A DNA stretch of 64,000 nt, taken from Pararobbsia silviterrae (GTDB taxonomy: Bacteria; Pseudomonadota; Gammaproteobacteria; Burkholderiales; Burkholderiaceae). The notes below the pieces were generated by a model, which searched no databases, was not told the origin of the DNA, and worked only from the letters and a program-made list of their open reading frames with translations. Numbering within the stretch: the first letter of the stretch is position 1; each line of letters begins with the position of its first letter. The translations under genes and the position numbers were made by a program. Shown here piece by piece: positions 29,617 to 38,724 of this stretch. The DNA lies in NCBI RefSeq assembly GCF_003628125.1, contig NZ_RBZU01000005.1:248001-312000 (forward strand). Direction: 5' to 3'.

Positions 29617-31209
29617 GTGCTGTCTACCGCCAATATCACGATGCAGTTCGGGGCCAAGCCCCTGTTCGAAAACATTTCCGTCAAGTTCGGCGAGGGCAAC
29701 CGCTACGGGCTGATCGGCGCGAACGGGTGCGGCAAGTCGACGTTCATGAAGATTCTCGGCAGCGATCTCGAGCCGTCGGGCGGCAACGTGATGCTCGATC
29801 CGAACGTTCGCCTCGGCAAGCTCAAGCAGGACCAGTTCGGCTACGAGGAGATGCGCGTGCTCGACGTGGTCATGATGGGCCACACCGAGATGTGGCAGGC
29901 GATGACCGAGCGCGACGCGATCTACGCGAACCCCGAAGCCACCGACGACGACTATATGCACGCGGCCGAGCTCGAGGCGAAGTTCGCCGAGTACGACGGC
30001 TATACGGCCGAGGCGCGCGCGGGCGAGCTGCTGCTCGGCGTCGGCATTCCGATCGATCAGCACAATGGCCCGATGAGCGGTGTCGCGCCGGGCTGGAAGC
30101 TGCGCGTGCTGCTCGCGCAGGCGCTGTTCTCGAATCCGGACGTGCTGCTGCTCGACGAACCGACGAACAACCTCGACATCAATACGATCCGCTGGCTCGA
30201 GGACGTGCTGAATCAGCGCAACTCGACGATGATCATCATCTCGCACGACCGGCACTTTCTGAACCAGGTCTGCACCCATATGGCCGACATGGACTATGGG
30301 ACGCTGAAGGTTTATCCGGGCAACTACGACGACTACATGCTCGCGTCGGCCCAGGCGCGCGAGCGTCAGATCGCGGCCAATGCGAAGGCGAAGGAGCGCG
30401 TGGCCGAGCTGCAGGATTTCGTGCGTCGGTTCTCGGCGAACAAGTCGAAGGCGCGTCAGGCGACGAGCCGTGCGAAGCAGATCGAGAAGATCAAGGTCGA
30501 GGACGTCAAGCCGTCGTCGCGCCAGAACCCGTTCATTCGTTTCGAGTACGAGAAGAAGCTGCACAACCTCGCCGTGACGGGCGAGGCGATGACGAAGACC
30601 TATGAACGGACGATTTTCCGCAATCTCGACCTGACCGTGCAGGCGGGCGAGAAGATCGCGATCATCGGCGAGAACGGCGCGGGCAAGACGACGCTGTTGC
30701 GCTCGCTGTCGGGCGCGACGCCGATGGACGGCGGCTCGATCAAGTGGGCCGAGAATGCGAACGTCGGTTATATGCCGCAGGACACGTACGAAGAGTTTCC
30801 CGACGATGTGACGTTGACCGACTGGATCCAGCGCTTCACGCAGGAAGGCGACGACGACCAGGTCGTGCGCGGGACCTTGGGCCGCCTGCTGTTCGGCGGC
30901 GACGACGTGCGCAAGTCGGTCAAGGTGCTGTCGGGCGGAGAGAAGGGCCGGATGATCTTCGGCAAGCTCATGCTGGGCCGTCACAACGTGCTCATGATGG
31001 ACGAGCCGACGAACCACATGGACATGGAGTCGATCGAGTCGCTGCAGATCGCGCTCGAACGCTTCAACGGCACGCTCGTGTTCGTTTCGCACGACCGCGA
31101 ATTCGTCAGCGGCCTCGCGTCGCGGATCATCGAAGTGCGCAACGACGGCACGGTCAACGACTATCGCGGCACGTACGAGGAGTATCTCGCGAGCCAGGGG
31201 ATCGTCTGA
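29617..31209 (+). CDS. ybiT: ABC-F family ATPase, YbiT-type
   Basis: Soluble ribosome-associated ABC-F protein, 530 residues, the same length as E. coli YbiT, starting with GTG. It has two ATPase domains: Walker [10 protein letters not shown] and GENGAGKTT, signatures [10 protein letters not shown] and LSGGEKGR, Walker [12 protein letters not shown] and [13 protein letters not shown]-site tRNA-interaction linker ([23 protein letters not shown] in parts: [15 protein letters not shown]) joins them. There are no membrane spans. The Met in NHMD replaces the usual Leu, a conservative change. Confidence 0.93.
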   Translation: MLSTANITMQFGAKPLFENISVKFGEGNRYGLIGANGCGKSTFMKILGSDLEPSGGNVMLDPNVRLGKLKQDQFGYEEMRVLDVVMMGHTEMWQAMTERDAIYANPEATDDDYMHAAELEAKFAEYDGYTAEARAGELLLGVGIPIDQHNGPMSGVAPGWKLRVLLAQALFSNPDVLLLDEPTNNLDINTIRWLEDVLNQRNSTMIIISHDRHFLNQVCTHMADMDYGTLKVYPGNYDDYMLASAQARERQIAANAKAKERVAELQDFVRRFSANKSKARQATSRAKQIEKIKVEDVKPSSRQNPFIRFEYEKKLHNLAVTGEAMTKTYERTIFRNLDLTVQAGEKIAIIGENGAGKTTLLRSLSGATPMDGGSIKWAENANVGYMPQDTYEEFPDDVTLTDWIQRFTQEGDDDQVVRGTLGRLLFGGDDVRKSVKVLSGGEKGRMIFGKLMLGRHNVLMMDEPTNHMDMESIESLQIALERFNGTLVFVSHDREFVSGLASRIIEVRNDGTVNDYRGTYEEYLASQGIV

Positions 31210-31244
31210 TCCGGCTCGTGTAGCAGGCCCGGCCGGGCGCGGCC

Positions 31245-31460
31245 TCAGTCGCGCGTCGCCGGGCTTTTCTCGCGGACAAAACGCATCGCGGTGCCTTCGC
31301 GCGTGATGCGCTCCCAGATCGCACGTTTCTCTTCCGGACTCAGAAAGACCCAGTTCGATACCTCGGCCGCCGTGCGGCCGCAGCCCTTGCAGACTTCGTC
31401 GAACAGCGTGGAACACACGCCAATGCAGGGGCTGTCGGGGGGATCGTTGAGGGTCGTCAT
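31245..31460 (-). CDS. DUF1289 domain-containing protein
   Basis: 71 residues from ATG 31460; an ATG at 31499 would add 13 residues. It carries the DUF1289 pattern SPCIGVCS, then CKGCGRTAAEV and NWVFLSPEEKRAIW, in which four Cys could bind a metal. The function of the family is unknown. It lies convergent to ybiT with a 35-bp gap. Confidence 0.85.
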   Translation of the reverse strand: MTTLNDPPDSPCIGVCSTLFDEVCKGCGRTAAEVSNWVFLSPEEKRAIWERITREGTAMRFVREKSPATRD

Positions 31461-31579
31461 GAATCGGTGTAGCGGGGCAAGGTCACCGGCACGCGACATG
31501 CGTGCGCGAGTCCGGTCGATTATACGTAAGTCGCTTCGCGACGTTTCGCCACCCCTAACGTTCCCCCACCTTTACGCGA

Positions 31580-33241
31580 CTACCGCGCGATGCTGTAGCC
31601 GATGCGCAGCGCATTCGAATGCTGGTTGTAGTCGATCATCGTTTCGCCGTATCCGGTGAACGCGCCTACCCAGAGATAGCCGCCGAAGCCCGCGCCGAAC
31701 AGCTTCTGCAGCGGATACGTGAGTTCCGCCTCGACGCTGCCGTAGTGGCCGACAGTCCCCTTGCGCAGCGTCGTCGCGAGTTGGAGGCCGCTCGGGTCGC
31801 CGTACTTGATCAGCAGATCGACATACCCGCGATAGTGCTGGATATCGGGGTTGTCGCTCTTTTCGAAGTAGTCGTAGATCTTCGGCGCCACGACGAGCTG
31901 ATTGCCGAACACGTTGTCCCACGTGAAGATCGGCTTGACGAAGACCATATTGACGCTGCGCGAGTCGCTGCCGCCCTTGCCGTTCGATTCGTGTTCGATG
32001 CCGGCCTGGATGCCGAGCGTCGTGAACCAGCTCGCGCGCGCGCCGGTATCCGGCAGGTAGTAGAACAGCGACGGCCGGAAATTCGTATCCTTGAACGGCT
32101 TCGAATCCTCGCTGAGATCCCAGATCGACAACTGTGTGTAGCCGAAGTACAGATTGTCGAGCAAGGTGCGCGAACGCGGATCGGCCGGCTCGAAGAGCCG
32201 GTATTTGAAGCTCAACTGAAACCGCGCCGTGGTGCCGCCGTCGCTTGGGCCGACGCCGAAATAAAACGGCTCATTAAACGAAATGCGGCTCGTATCGGTC
32301 AGCGGCGTGGTCGATGCGTTCTGTGCCGTAGGCACGATGGCGACGGTCGTCGGCGCGCCGGTCGGGGAAGTGGCGGACGCGGCGGTCGGTGTACCTCCGG
32401 CGGCGCTTTCGGACGTCGATGCGCGAGTCGATACCGACCCTGATCCCGATGTCGACGCCTGCGCCGTCGAGGCGGGTGGCGTGCCGGGCGCGGCCGGTGC
32501 GCCGCCGCCGGGGGCCGTCGCTGTAGCCTCAGTCGTAGCCGCCGCCGCTGCCGCCGCTGTCGATGTCGTCGATGTCGTCGATGCGGTCGATGCGGTCGAT
32601 GTGTCAGGTGACGGCGATGGCGATGGAGTCCCCGGCGCCGCCGCTACGGTTCCCGGCGGCGCTGCGGCCGCCATCACCTGTGTGGTCGTCGTCGCGACCG
32701 ATGCGGTCAGATCGGCCGCGCTGCTCGCCCAATTGAGCGCGACGACGCTCGATGCCGCATTGAAACCTTGCGGCACGATCTGAACGATGCCGCGGACGTT
32801 TCTGGGCCATTGCGCCGAATAGACGACCTTGCGGAACTGACCGGTCGTCAAGGTGACCGCGGCGCGAATCGTGCGTGCGTGGCGCAAGGTCAGACGCCGG
32901 GGCGCGAGACCGTCGGAGGTCAGAATCTCGACCTCGATCGTATCGGGGACGGCGTAGCGTTGTTTGCCGGCCGTGTCCTGCAGAAGCAGCAGCGTCAATT
33001 CGAGCGGACGCTCGCCGGCGAGTTCGCGCGGCGGCTGAAGCAGCGTGACCGTCGCATGCACCGTACCGGCGGCCGCGGCGCACGTGGCGAACAGCGCCGC
33101 GTGCGCGAGCGCGCGCAGTCGGAGCAGGCCGTTGCGCGCCGGACTGCCGCGAGGCAGGCCGCGTATCCCGCAGAGGCGGGCAATGGGTCGGGATGGGGTG
33201 GCATAGAGGCCGAAGATCGGCCGTTGCGGGCGTAGCGCCAA
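31580..33241 (-). CDS. Outer-membrane phospholipase A (OMPLA/PldA family) with long N-terminal extension
   Basis: The C-terminal about 270 residues form an OMPLA barrel. YTQLSIWD and GIEHESNGKGGSDSRSVN carry the catalytic His-Ser pair (HESNG) and the Asn of the triad. The N-terminal half has a signal-like stretch (LRALAHAALFATCAAAAGTVHA), a domain of about 110 residues of beta-rich character, and a roughly 120-residue Ala/Thr/Ser/Pro linker. A TTG at 33241 preceded by AAGGAGG is the best start (553 residues). An ATG at 33376 would bury the signal peptide. E. coli PldA is only 289 residues. It hydrolyses phospholipids that reach the outer leaflet. Confidence 0.82.
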   Translation of the reverse strand: MALRPQRPIFGLYATPSRPIARLCGIRGLPRGSPARNGLLRLRALAHAALFATCAAAAGTVHATVTLLQPPRELAGERPLELTLLLLQDTAGKQRYAVPDTIEVEILTSDGLAPRRLTLRHARTIRAAVTLTTGQFRKVVYSAQWPRNVRGIVQIVPQGFNAASSVVALNWASSAADLTASVATTTTQVMAAAAPPGTVAAAPGTPSPSPSPDTSTASTASTTSTTSTAAAAAAATTEATATAPGGGAPAAPGTPPASTAQASTSGSGSVSTRASTSESAAGGTPTAASATSPTGAPTTVAIVPTAQNASTTPLTDTSRISFNEPFYFGVGPSDGGTTARFQLSFKYRLFEPADPRSRTLLDNLYFGYTQLSIWDLSEDSKPFKDTNFRPSLFYYLPDTGARASWFTTLGIQAGIEHESNGKGGSDSRSVNMVFVKPIFTWDNVFGNQLVVAPKIYDYFEKSDNPDIQHYRGYVDLLIKYGDPSGLQLATTLRKGTVGHYGSVEAELTYPLQKLFGAGFGGYLWVGAFTGYGETMIDYNQHSNALRIGYSIAR

Positions 33242-33578
33242 GATGTCCTCCTTGCCGATCGGCGAACGGAACCCCGCGCGATCGAGCCGGGTCGACGCGC
33301 GCGGAAGCCACTCGATTTTTGATCGGAAAATGCAAGTCTGTCCGAATGTGATGGCACGGAATTTTCCGTGAATCACACTCGGATGGGGCCTGAATGCGCG
33401 TGGGAAATCGCCCTAATGACGAGTGTGCATCTTGTTATCGCCCACATGAGCGACAAGGCGCGGGCGGCGCAGCGGGCATGCGCCGCGCGTCAAGCCATAG
33501 GCCGCATAGGCAGCGCGGCTTGACGCGGGCTGGGCGGGGCCCGTTCGCGCGCCGCATCCGTGCCCGTGTCGTCGCGGA

Positions 33579-34886
33579 TCAACCGAATGCGGCTTGCCAG
33601 AGCAAGGCACCGTTCATCAACAAGATGACGGCCGTGCAAACCCATGCGGCGAACATCGCGACGCCGCCGATGCGCCATTTGCCCATCAACCCGCGATCGG
33701 TCGCGAACCGCACGAGAGGGATCACCGCGAGCGGCAATTGAAGGCTCAGCACGACCTGACTCGCGACGAGCAATTGATTCGATCCGTGTTCGCCGAACAA
33801 GGCGACCGCGCCGAGCGCCGGTCCGATCGCCACGAGCCGCGTCATGATCGTGCGCTGCCACGCCTTGACCTTGAAGTTCAGGAAGCCTTCCATGACGACC
33901 TGGCCGGCGAGCGTGCCCGTCACCGTCGAGTTCAGGCCGCAGGCCAACAACGCGGCGGCAAACAGGACACCCGCCCAGTGATGGCCGAGCAGCGGCTCGA
34001 TCAAGCGCTGGGCATCGGCAAGATCGGTGACCGACGTGTGTCCCGATGCATGGAAGATCGCGGCGGCGAGGATCAGCAACGCGGCATTGATCACGAAGGC
34101 GAAGCTCAACGATCCGATCGTGTCGGCGTTCACGCCGCGCAACGCCGCGCGGATTTCGGACGAGCGCCGCGAACCGCCGTGCTCCTTGACGAGCGCCGAG
34201 TGGAGATAGAGGTTGTGCGGCATCACGGTCGCGCCGATGATGCCGGTCGCGACCCAGAGCATGCCGACGTCGGTCACGAGCTTCGGCGACGGCTGGAAGC
34301 CCGCGAGCGCCGCATGCCAGTCGGGACGCGCGAGCGCGAGCTGTACGACGAAGCACAAGGCGACGAAGAGGATCAACGCCGTGACGACGGTCTCGAGCGA
34401 CGTCGCCCCGCGCCGCGGCAACAAGAGCATCACGAAGCTCCCGACGGCCGCGAGCAACACGCCGACGGTCAACGATACGCCAAGCAGCAACTGAAGCGCG
34501 ACGGCGCTCCCGACGACCTCCGCGACGTCCGTGGCGATGATCGCGACCTCGCTCGCGAGCCAGAGGATCTTCGCGGTTCGACGCGAATAGTGCGCGCGCG
34601 ACAACTCGGCGAGATCCCGTCCCGTGACGACGCCGATCCGCGACGACAACCACTGGAGCAGCATGGCCATCAGGCTCGCCGCCGCGACGACGCCAAGCAG
34701 CGTATAGCCGAATTGCGCGCCGCCCGCGAGCGAGGTCGCCCAGTTGCCCGGATCCATATAGCCGACCGCGATCAGCGCACCCGCGCCGATAAAGCTGAAC
34801 CACGCGCGAGCGGGGCGCCGCGGCGCGCCGGACGGGGCGGGCGCCGGTACCAAGGGCGATTCGGGGGCGACGGAATGCGCATCCAT
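33579..34886 (-). CDS. mntH: NRAMP-family Mn2+/Fe2+ transporter
   Basis: Proton-coupled divalent metal importer, 435 residues from ATG 34886 with about eleven spans. The metal-site motifs are present: MDPGN in TM1 and MPHNLYLHS in TM6. A longer frame starting at 34970 would run across the Fur-like box, so the internal ATG (SD AAGAGAG) is used. Transcribed alone. Confidence 0.9.
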   Translation of the reverse strand: MDAHSVAPESPLVPAPAPSGAPRRPARAWFSFIGAGALIAVGYMDPGNWATSLAGGAQFGYTLLGVVAAASLMAMLLQWLSSRIGVVTGRDLAELSRAHYSRRTAKILWLASEVAIIATDVAEVVGSAVALQLLLGVSLTVGVLLAAVGSFVMLLLPRRGATSLETVVTALILFVALCFVVQLALARPDWHAALAGFQPSPKLVTDVGMLWVATGIIGATVMPHNLYLHSALVKEHGGSRRSSEIRAALRGVNADTIGSLSFAFVINAALLILAAAIFHASGHTSVTDLADAQRLIEPLLGHHWAGVLFAAALLACGLNSTVTGTLAGQVVMEGFLNFKVKAWQRTIMTRLVAIGPALGAVALFGEHGSNQLLVASQVVLSLQLPLAVIPLVRFATDRGLMGKWRIGGVAMFAAWVCTAVILLMNGALLWQAAFG

Positions 34887-35432
34887 GACTGATCTCTCTT
34901 GCCGGGCCTGAAGCCGGCGTTTCAACCGATGTTCATGAAGATGATAGTAATTCGCATTACGGGATGCCATTTGATTGACCTGATTGACCTAATAGGTTTG
35001 TTCGATGTATCGGCTTCACGAGTGTATTGAAGCGGCGCCGGGCGGTCGACGGTTCCGCTTTGAACGACTCGGGATCTCCGCGGATCGAGGCCGCACATGC
35101 GTCGCGCGTATCCCTGCCGCGCTATCCGGCGTTCGTGCGCCTTACGGTCTCGTAAACGCGCAAAGCGCAAAAAAATCACGCATAAGCGCTTTGATCTCGC
35201 AAAGTTTTCAACAATAATGACGCCCGGTTCGCGACGGCTTGATCGGGGCGCGACAAATCATTTTGACGGGCGGCCGACTCGTGTACTTTGAGCACCGTCG
35301 GTGTGGTGCGGCCGGTTCGTGCAGCACGCGTAACCGGTTGGAAAGAAAGACGAAAGGAGCCGTGAAGATCCGACGATCTTCATCGAGACGACTGGGAGCG
35401 CGATCGCACGATCGTGATCTGACGGAGAACAC
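34887..35432. other. 546-bp gap between mntH and potF
   Basis: Besides the Fur-like box it holds a 9-bp tandem repeat (ATTGACCTG-like, 34974-34990), a 7-bp inverted repeat AAAGCGC/GCGCTTT at 35162-35192 inside an A-rich stretch, and a short hairpin (TGAAGATC/GATCTTCA, 35363-35382) in the potF leader. A 24-codon Arg-rich frame precedes potF (listed separately). Nothing else is recognisable. Confidence 0.5.
34941..34960 (-). promoter_or_regulatory. Fur-like box upstream of the NRAMP gene
   Basis: Read on the minus strand, GTAATGCGAATTACTATCAT matches the classical Fur/Mur pattern of A/T-rich inverted hexamers (AATGCGAAT ... ATTACTATCAT). It lies 55 bp before the chosen start. Iron- or manganese-responsive repression is inferred. 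Confidence 0.55.
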
Positions 35433-35436
35433 ATGA
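35362..35436 (+). CDS. Possible 24-residue Arg-rich leader peptide coupled to potF
   Basis: GTG 35362 opens a 24-codon frame (KIRRSSSRRLGARSHDRD in its middle) with six Arg, whose stop overlaps the potF start as ATGA. An AAAGGAG sequence precedes it but only two bases away, closer than usual. Position and Arg content would suit a translational leader for a polyamine transporter. No homology can be claimed; it may be chance. Confidence 0.25.
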   Translation: MKIRRSSSRRLGARSHDRDLTENT

Positions 35437-36545
35437 TGAACGGGAAAATGCGTACGCGCCTGGTTCGCGTCGCCGCGATGGTGATGTCGATCGCCGCAGT
35501 GGGAACGGCTGCCGCAAAAGACACGCAGCTCAACGTCTACAACTGGTCCGACTATATCGCGAAGGATACGATTCCGAACTTCGAGAAGCAGTCCGGCATC
35601 AAGGTCAAGTACGACAACTACGACAGCGACGACACGCTCCAGGCGAAGCTGCTCACGGGGCATTCGGGCTACGACATCGTCGTGCCGACGACGAACTACG
35701 CGGGCAAGCAGATCGCGGCGGGCATTTTCGAACCGCTCGACAAGTCGAAGATCCCGAATCTCAAGAACCTCGATCCGAATCTCATGGCGCTCGTCGCGGG
35801 CGCCGATCCGGGCAACAAGTTCGCGGTGCCCTGGGCCTATGGCACGACGGGTCTCGGCTATAACGTCGAGAAGGCGAAGGCCGCGCTCGGCGGCAGCGTG
35901 CCGCTCGATAGCTGGGACGTGCTGTTCAAGCCCGAAAATCTCTCGAAGCTCAAGAGCTGCGGCGTGTCGGTGCTCGACGCGCCCGACCAGGTGTTCGCGG
36001 CGGCGCTCCACTATATCGGCAAGGATCCGAACAGCACGAACCCGGCCGATTACCGGACCGCGCTCGAGATGCTCAAGAAGATCCGCCCGTACATCACGCA
36101 GTTCAATTCATCGGGCTACATCAACGATCTCGCGGGCGGCGACATCTGCTTCGCGTACGGCTTCTCGGGCGACGTGATCATCGCGAAGAAACGCGCGCAG
36201 GAAGCGAAGAAGGCGTTCTCGATCAATTACGTGATTCCCCAGGGCGGCGCGCCGATCTGGTTCGACGTGATGGTCATCCCGAAGGACGCGGCGCATAAGG
36301 ACGCCGCGCTGCAGTGGATCAACTACATCGAGACGCCCGAAGTCCATGCGGCGATCACGAACGAAGTCTTCTATCCGAGCGCGAACGCGGCCTCGCGTCA
36401 GTTCGTCGCGAAGGACGTTGCGAACGATCCGGGCGTCTATCCGCCGCCCGAGGTGTTGAAGACGCTGTTCCTGCTCAAGCCGTTGCCGGCGGACATCAAC
36501 CGGCTCGAGACGCGTCTGTGGACCGAGTTCAAGACCGGTCACTGA
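35433..36545 (+). CDS. potF: Putrescine/polyamine ABC transporter substrate-binding protein
   Basis: Periplasmic binding protein of the PotF/PotD family, 370 residues. The signal peptide ends about residue 28 (GTAAA), followed by the conserved LNVYNWSDYIAKDTIPNFEKQSGIKV (parts: NVYNWSDYI). YDIVVPTTNY, VPWAYGTTGLGYN and WINYIETPEVHA are family segments that line the polyamine pocket. SD ACGGAG. First gene of potF-G-H-I. Confidence 0.92.
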   Translation: MMNGKMRTRLVRVAAMVMSIAAVGTAAAKDTQLNVYNWSDYIAKDTIPNFEKQSGIKVKYDNYDSDDTLQAKLLTGHSGYDIVVPTTNYAGKQIAAGIFEPLDKSKIPNLKNLDPNLMALVAGADPGNKFAVPWAYGTTGLGYNVEKAKAALGGSVPLDSWDVLFKPENLSKLKSCGVSVLDAPDQVFAAALHYIGKDPNSTNPADYRTALEMLKKIRPYITQFNSSGYINDLAGGDICFAYGFSGDVIIAKKRAQEAKKAFSINYVIPQGGAPIWFDVMVIPKDAAHKDAALQWINYIETPEVHAAITNEVFYPSANAASRQFVAKDVANDPGVYPPPEVLKTLFLLKPLPADINRLETRLWTEFKTGH

Positions 36546-36607
36546 GTCAACGCCTCGCTCGGGATCGGCGCGGCGCTTGAGCTCCCGATCCCGCGTTCAC
36601 GTTGTCG

Positions 36608-36637
36608 AAGCCCCCGACCGGTCGGGGGCTTTGTTTT
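36608..36637 (+). terminator. Strong hairpin between potF and potG
   Basis: A perfect 24-bp palindrome at 36608-36631 (half-site AAGCCCCCGACC) followed by TGTTTTA, 63 bp after the potF stop and 31 bp before potG. It looks like an intrinsic terminator inside the operon. It should reduce readthrough so that the binding protein is made in excess over the transporter core. Confidence 0.85.
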
Positions 36638-36661
36638 AAGGAAGGAGAGACCCGAATCATC

Positions 36662-37813
36662 ATGAGTGAGCTGTCGAACGCGCGAGCGGCAGGCGCCGGC
36701 GGCGCCCGCGCAGGCGCCGATCCCGAACGGTTTGTCGAGATCGTCGATGTCGTCAAGGATTTCGGCGGCGGCACGATCGCCGTCGACGCCGTAAGCCTCT
36801 CGATTCGCAAAGGCGAGATCTTCGCCTTGCTCGGTAGTTCGGGCAGCGGGAAATCGACGCTGCTGCGTATGCTCGCCGGACTCGAAACGGCGACGAGCGG
36901 CAAGATCCTGATCGACGGCGAAGATCTCGCGTCGATGCCGCCGTATCGCCGGCCGGTCAACATGATGTTCCAGTCCTATGCCTTGTTTCCGCATATGACG
37001 GTCGAGGGCAACGTCGCGTTCGGGCTCCAGCAGGAGAAGACGCCGAAGGCCGAAATCCGCGAACGCGTCGCGCAGGTGCTCGAACTCGTGCAGATGTCGC
37101 GCTACGCGAAGCGCAAGCCGCACCAGCTCTCGGGCGGTCAGCAACAGCGCGTCGCGCTCGCGCGCAGCCTAGTCAAGCGTCCGAAGGTTCTGCTGCTCGA
37201 CGAACCGATGTCCGCGCTCGACAAGCAGATCCGCCAGCGTACGCAGATCGAAGTGACGAACATCCTGTCGTCGGTCGGCGTCACGTGCATCATGGTCACG
37301 CACGATCAGGAAGAGGCGATGACGATGGCGCATCGGCTCGCGGTGATGAGCGAGGGCCGCATCGTGCAGGTCGGCACGCCGCACGAGGTCTACGAATTTC
37401 CGAACTCGCGGTTCTCGGCCGAATTCATCGGTTCGACGAATCTGTTCGACGGCGCGATCGTCGAGGACGAGGCCGACCATGTGCATATCGAGAGCGCCGC
37501 ATTGCCGTCGCGTATCTATGTGAGCCACGGCATTTCGGGCACGCTCGGCATGAACGTCAGCGTGTCGGTGCGGCCCGAGCGCGTCGCGGTCTCGCGCACG
37601 CAGCCGAACCAACCGTATAACTGGGCGGCGGGTACCGTCACGAATCTCGCGTATATGGGCGGCTACACGCTCGTGCACGTCGTGCTCGATTCGGGTCACA
37701 AGGTCGTTGCCAACGTCGCGAGCCTGGCTTTGTCCGAGCTCGGCGAGGTCGATGCCGACGCGCGGATCTACGTGTCGTGGAGCGCCGGTTCGGGCGTGGT
37801 GCTCGTCAAATGA
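36662..37813 (+). CDS. potG: Polyamine ABC transporter ATP-binding protein
   Basis: PotG/PotA ATPase, 383 residues from ATG 36662 (SD GGAAGGAGAG). It has Walker A GSSGSGKST, Q-loop FQSYALFPHMTV, signature LSGGQQQRVALARSL, Walker B VLLLDEPMSALD and H-loop MVTHDQEEAM. A C-terminal TOBE regulatory domain covers about residues 280-375. The stop overlaps potH by ATGA. Confidence 0.93.
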   Translation: MSELSNARAAGAGGARAGADPERFVEIVDVVKDFGGGTIAVDAVSLSIRKGEIFALLGSSGSGKSTLLRMLAGLETATSGKILIDGEDLASMPPYRRPVNMMFQSYALFPHMTVEGNVAFGLQQEKTPKAEIRERVAQVLELVQMSRYAKRKPHQLSGGQQQRVALARSLVKRPKVLLLDEPMSALDKQIRQRTQIEVTNILSSVGVTCIMVTHDQEEAMTMAHRLAVMSEGRIVQVGTPHEVYEFPNSRFSAEFIGSTNLFDGAIVEDEADHVHIESAALPSRIYVSHGISGTLGMNVSVSVRPERVAVSRTQPNQPYNWAAGTVTNLAYMGGYTLVHVVLDSGHKVVANVASLALSELGEVDADARIYVSWSAGSGVVLVK

Positions 37814-38724
37814 GCACGCTGCGCAGATGGATCGATCGCGTGCGCCCGTCGGGCCGCACGCTCGTGATCGGCGGCCCGTTCGTCTGGCTGCTGCTGTTCT
37901 TTCTCGTGCCGTTCATCCTGGTCGTCAAGATCAGCTTCGCGGACCAGCAGCTCGGCATTCCGCCGTACACCGAACTCGCGACGCTCAAGGACGGTGTCGT
38001 CAATATCACGCTGCAGCTCGGCCACTATGTGTTCCTGGTGACCGATTCGCTGTACTTCGCGACCTATGTCAATTCGGTCAAGGTCGCGGCGATCACGACG
38101 CTGCTGTGCCTGCTCATCGGCTATCCGATGGCCTATTACATCGCGCGCTCGAATCCGGGCACGCGCAATGTGCTGATGATGGCGGTCATGCTGCCGTTCT
38201 GGACGTCGTTCCTGATTCGCGTCTACGCATGGATCGGCATTCTCAAGAACAACGGCCTGCTCAATCAGTTTCTGATCTGGACGGGCATCATCCACGATCC
38301 GATCGAGCTCTATCACACGAATATCGGCGTCTATATCGGCATGGTCTATTCGTACCTGCCGTTTCTCGTGATGCCGCTGTACGCGCATCTCGTCAAGATG
38401 GATCTGCGGCTGCTCGAAGCGGCCTACGATCTCGGCGCGCGGCCGTGGGTTGCGTTTTGGCGCGTGACCGTGCCCTTGTCGAAGAACGGCATCATCGCGG
38501 GCTGCCTGCTCGTGTTCATTCCCGCGGTCGGCGAATACGTGATCCCGGAACTGCTCGGCGGCGCCGATACGCTGATGATCGGGCGCGTCATGTGGGACGA
38601 ATTCTTCAATAACGCGGACTGGCCGATGGCGTCGGCGGTCACGTGTGCGATGGTCGTGTTGCTGCTCGTGCCGATGGCGCTGTTCCAATACTTTCAGAAT
38701 CAGGAATTGGAGAAGCGTCGATGA
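37810..38724 (+). CDS. potH: Polyamine ABC transporter permease 1
   Basis: 304-residue inner-membrane permease with six spans. The EAA-type coupling loop LLEAAYDLGARPWVAFWRVTVPLSKNGI is conserved (parts: EAAYDLGA, RVTVPL). FIPAVGEYVIPELLGG is a hallmark of PotB/PotH. Overlaps potG at its start and potI at its end, so the three are translationally coupled. Confidence 0.93.
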   Translation: MSTLRRWIDRVRPSGRTLVIGGPFVWLLLFFLVPFILVVKISFADQQLGIPPYTELATLKDGVVNITLQLGHYVFLVTDSLYFATYVNSVKVAAITTLLCLLIGYPMAYYIARSNPGTRNVLMMAVMLPFWTSFLIRVYAWIGILKNNGLLNQFLIWTGIIHDPIELYHTNIGVYIGMVYSYLPFLVMPLYAHLVKMDLRLLEAAYDLGARPWVAFWRVTVPLSKNGIIAGCLLVFIPAVGEYVIPELLGGADTLMIGRVMWDEFFNNADWPMASAVTCAMVVLLLVPMALFQYFQNQELEKRR

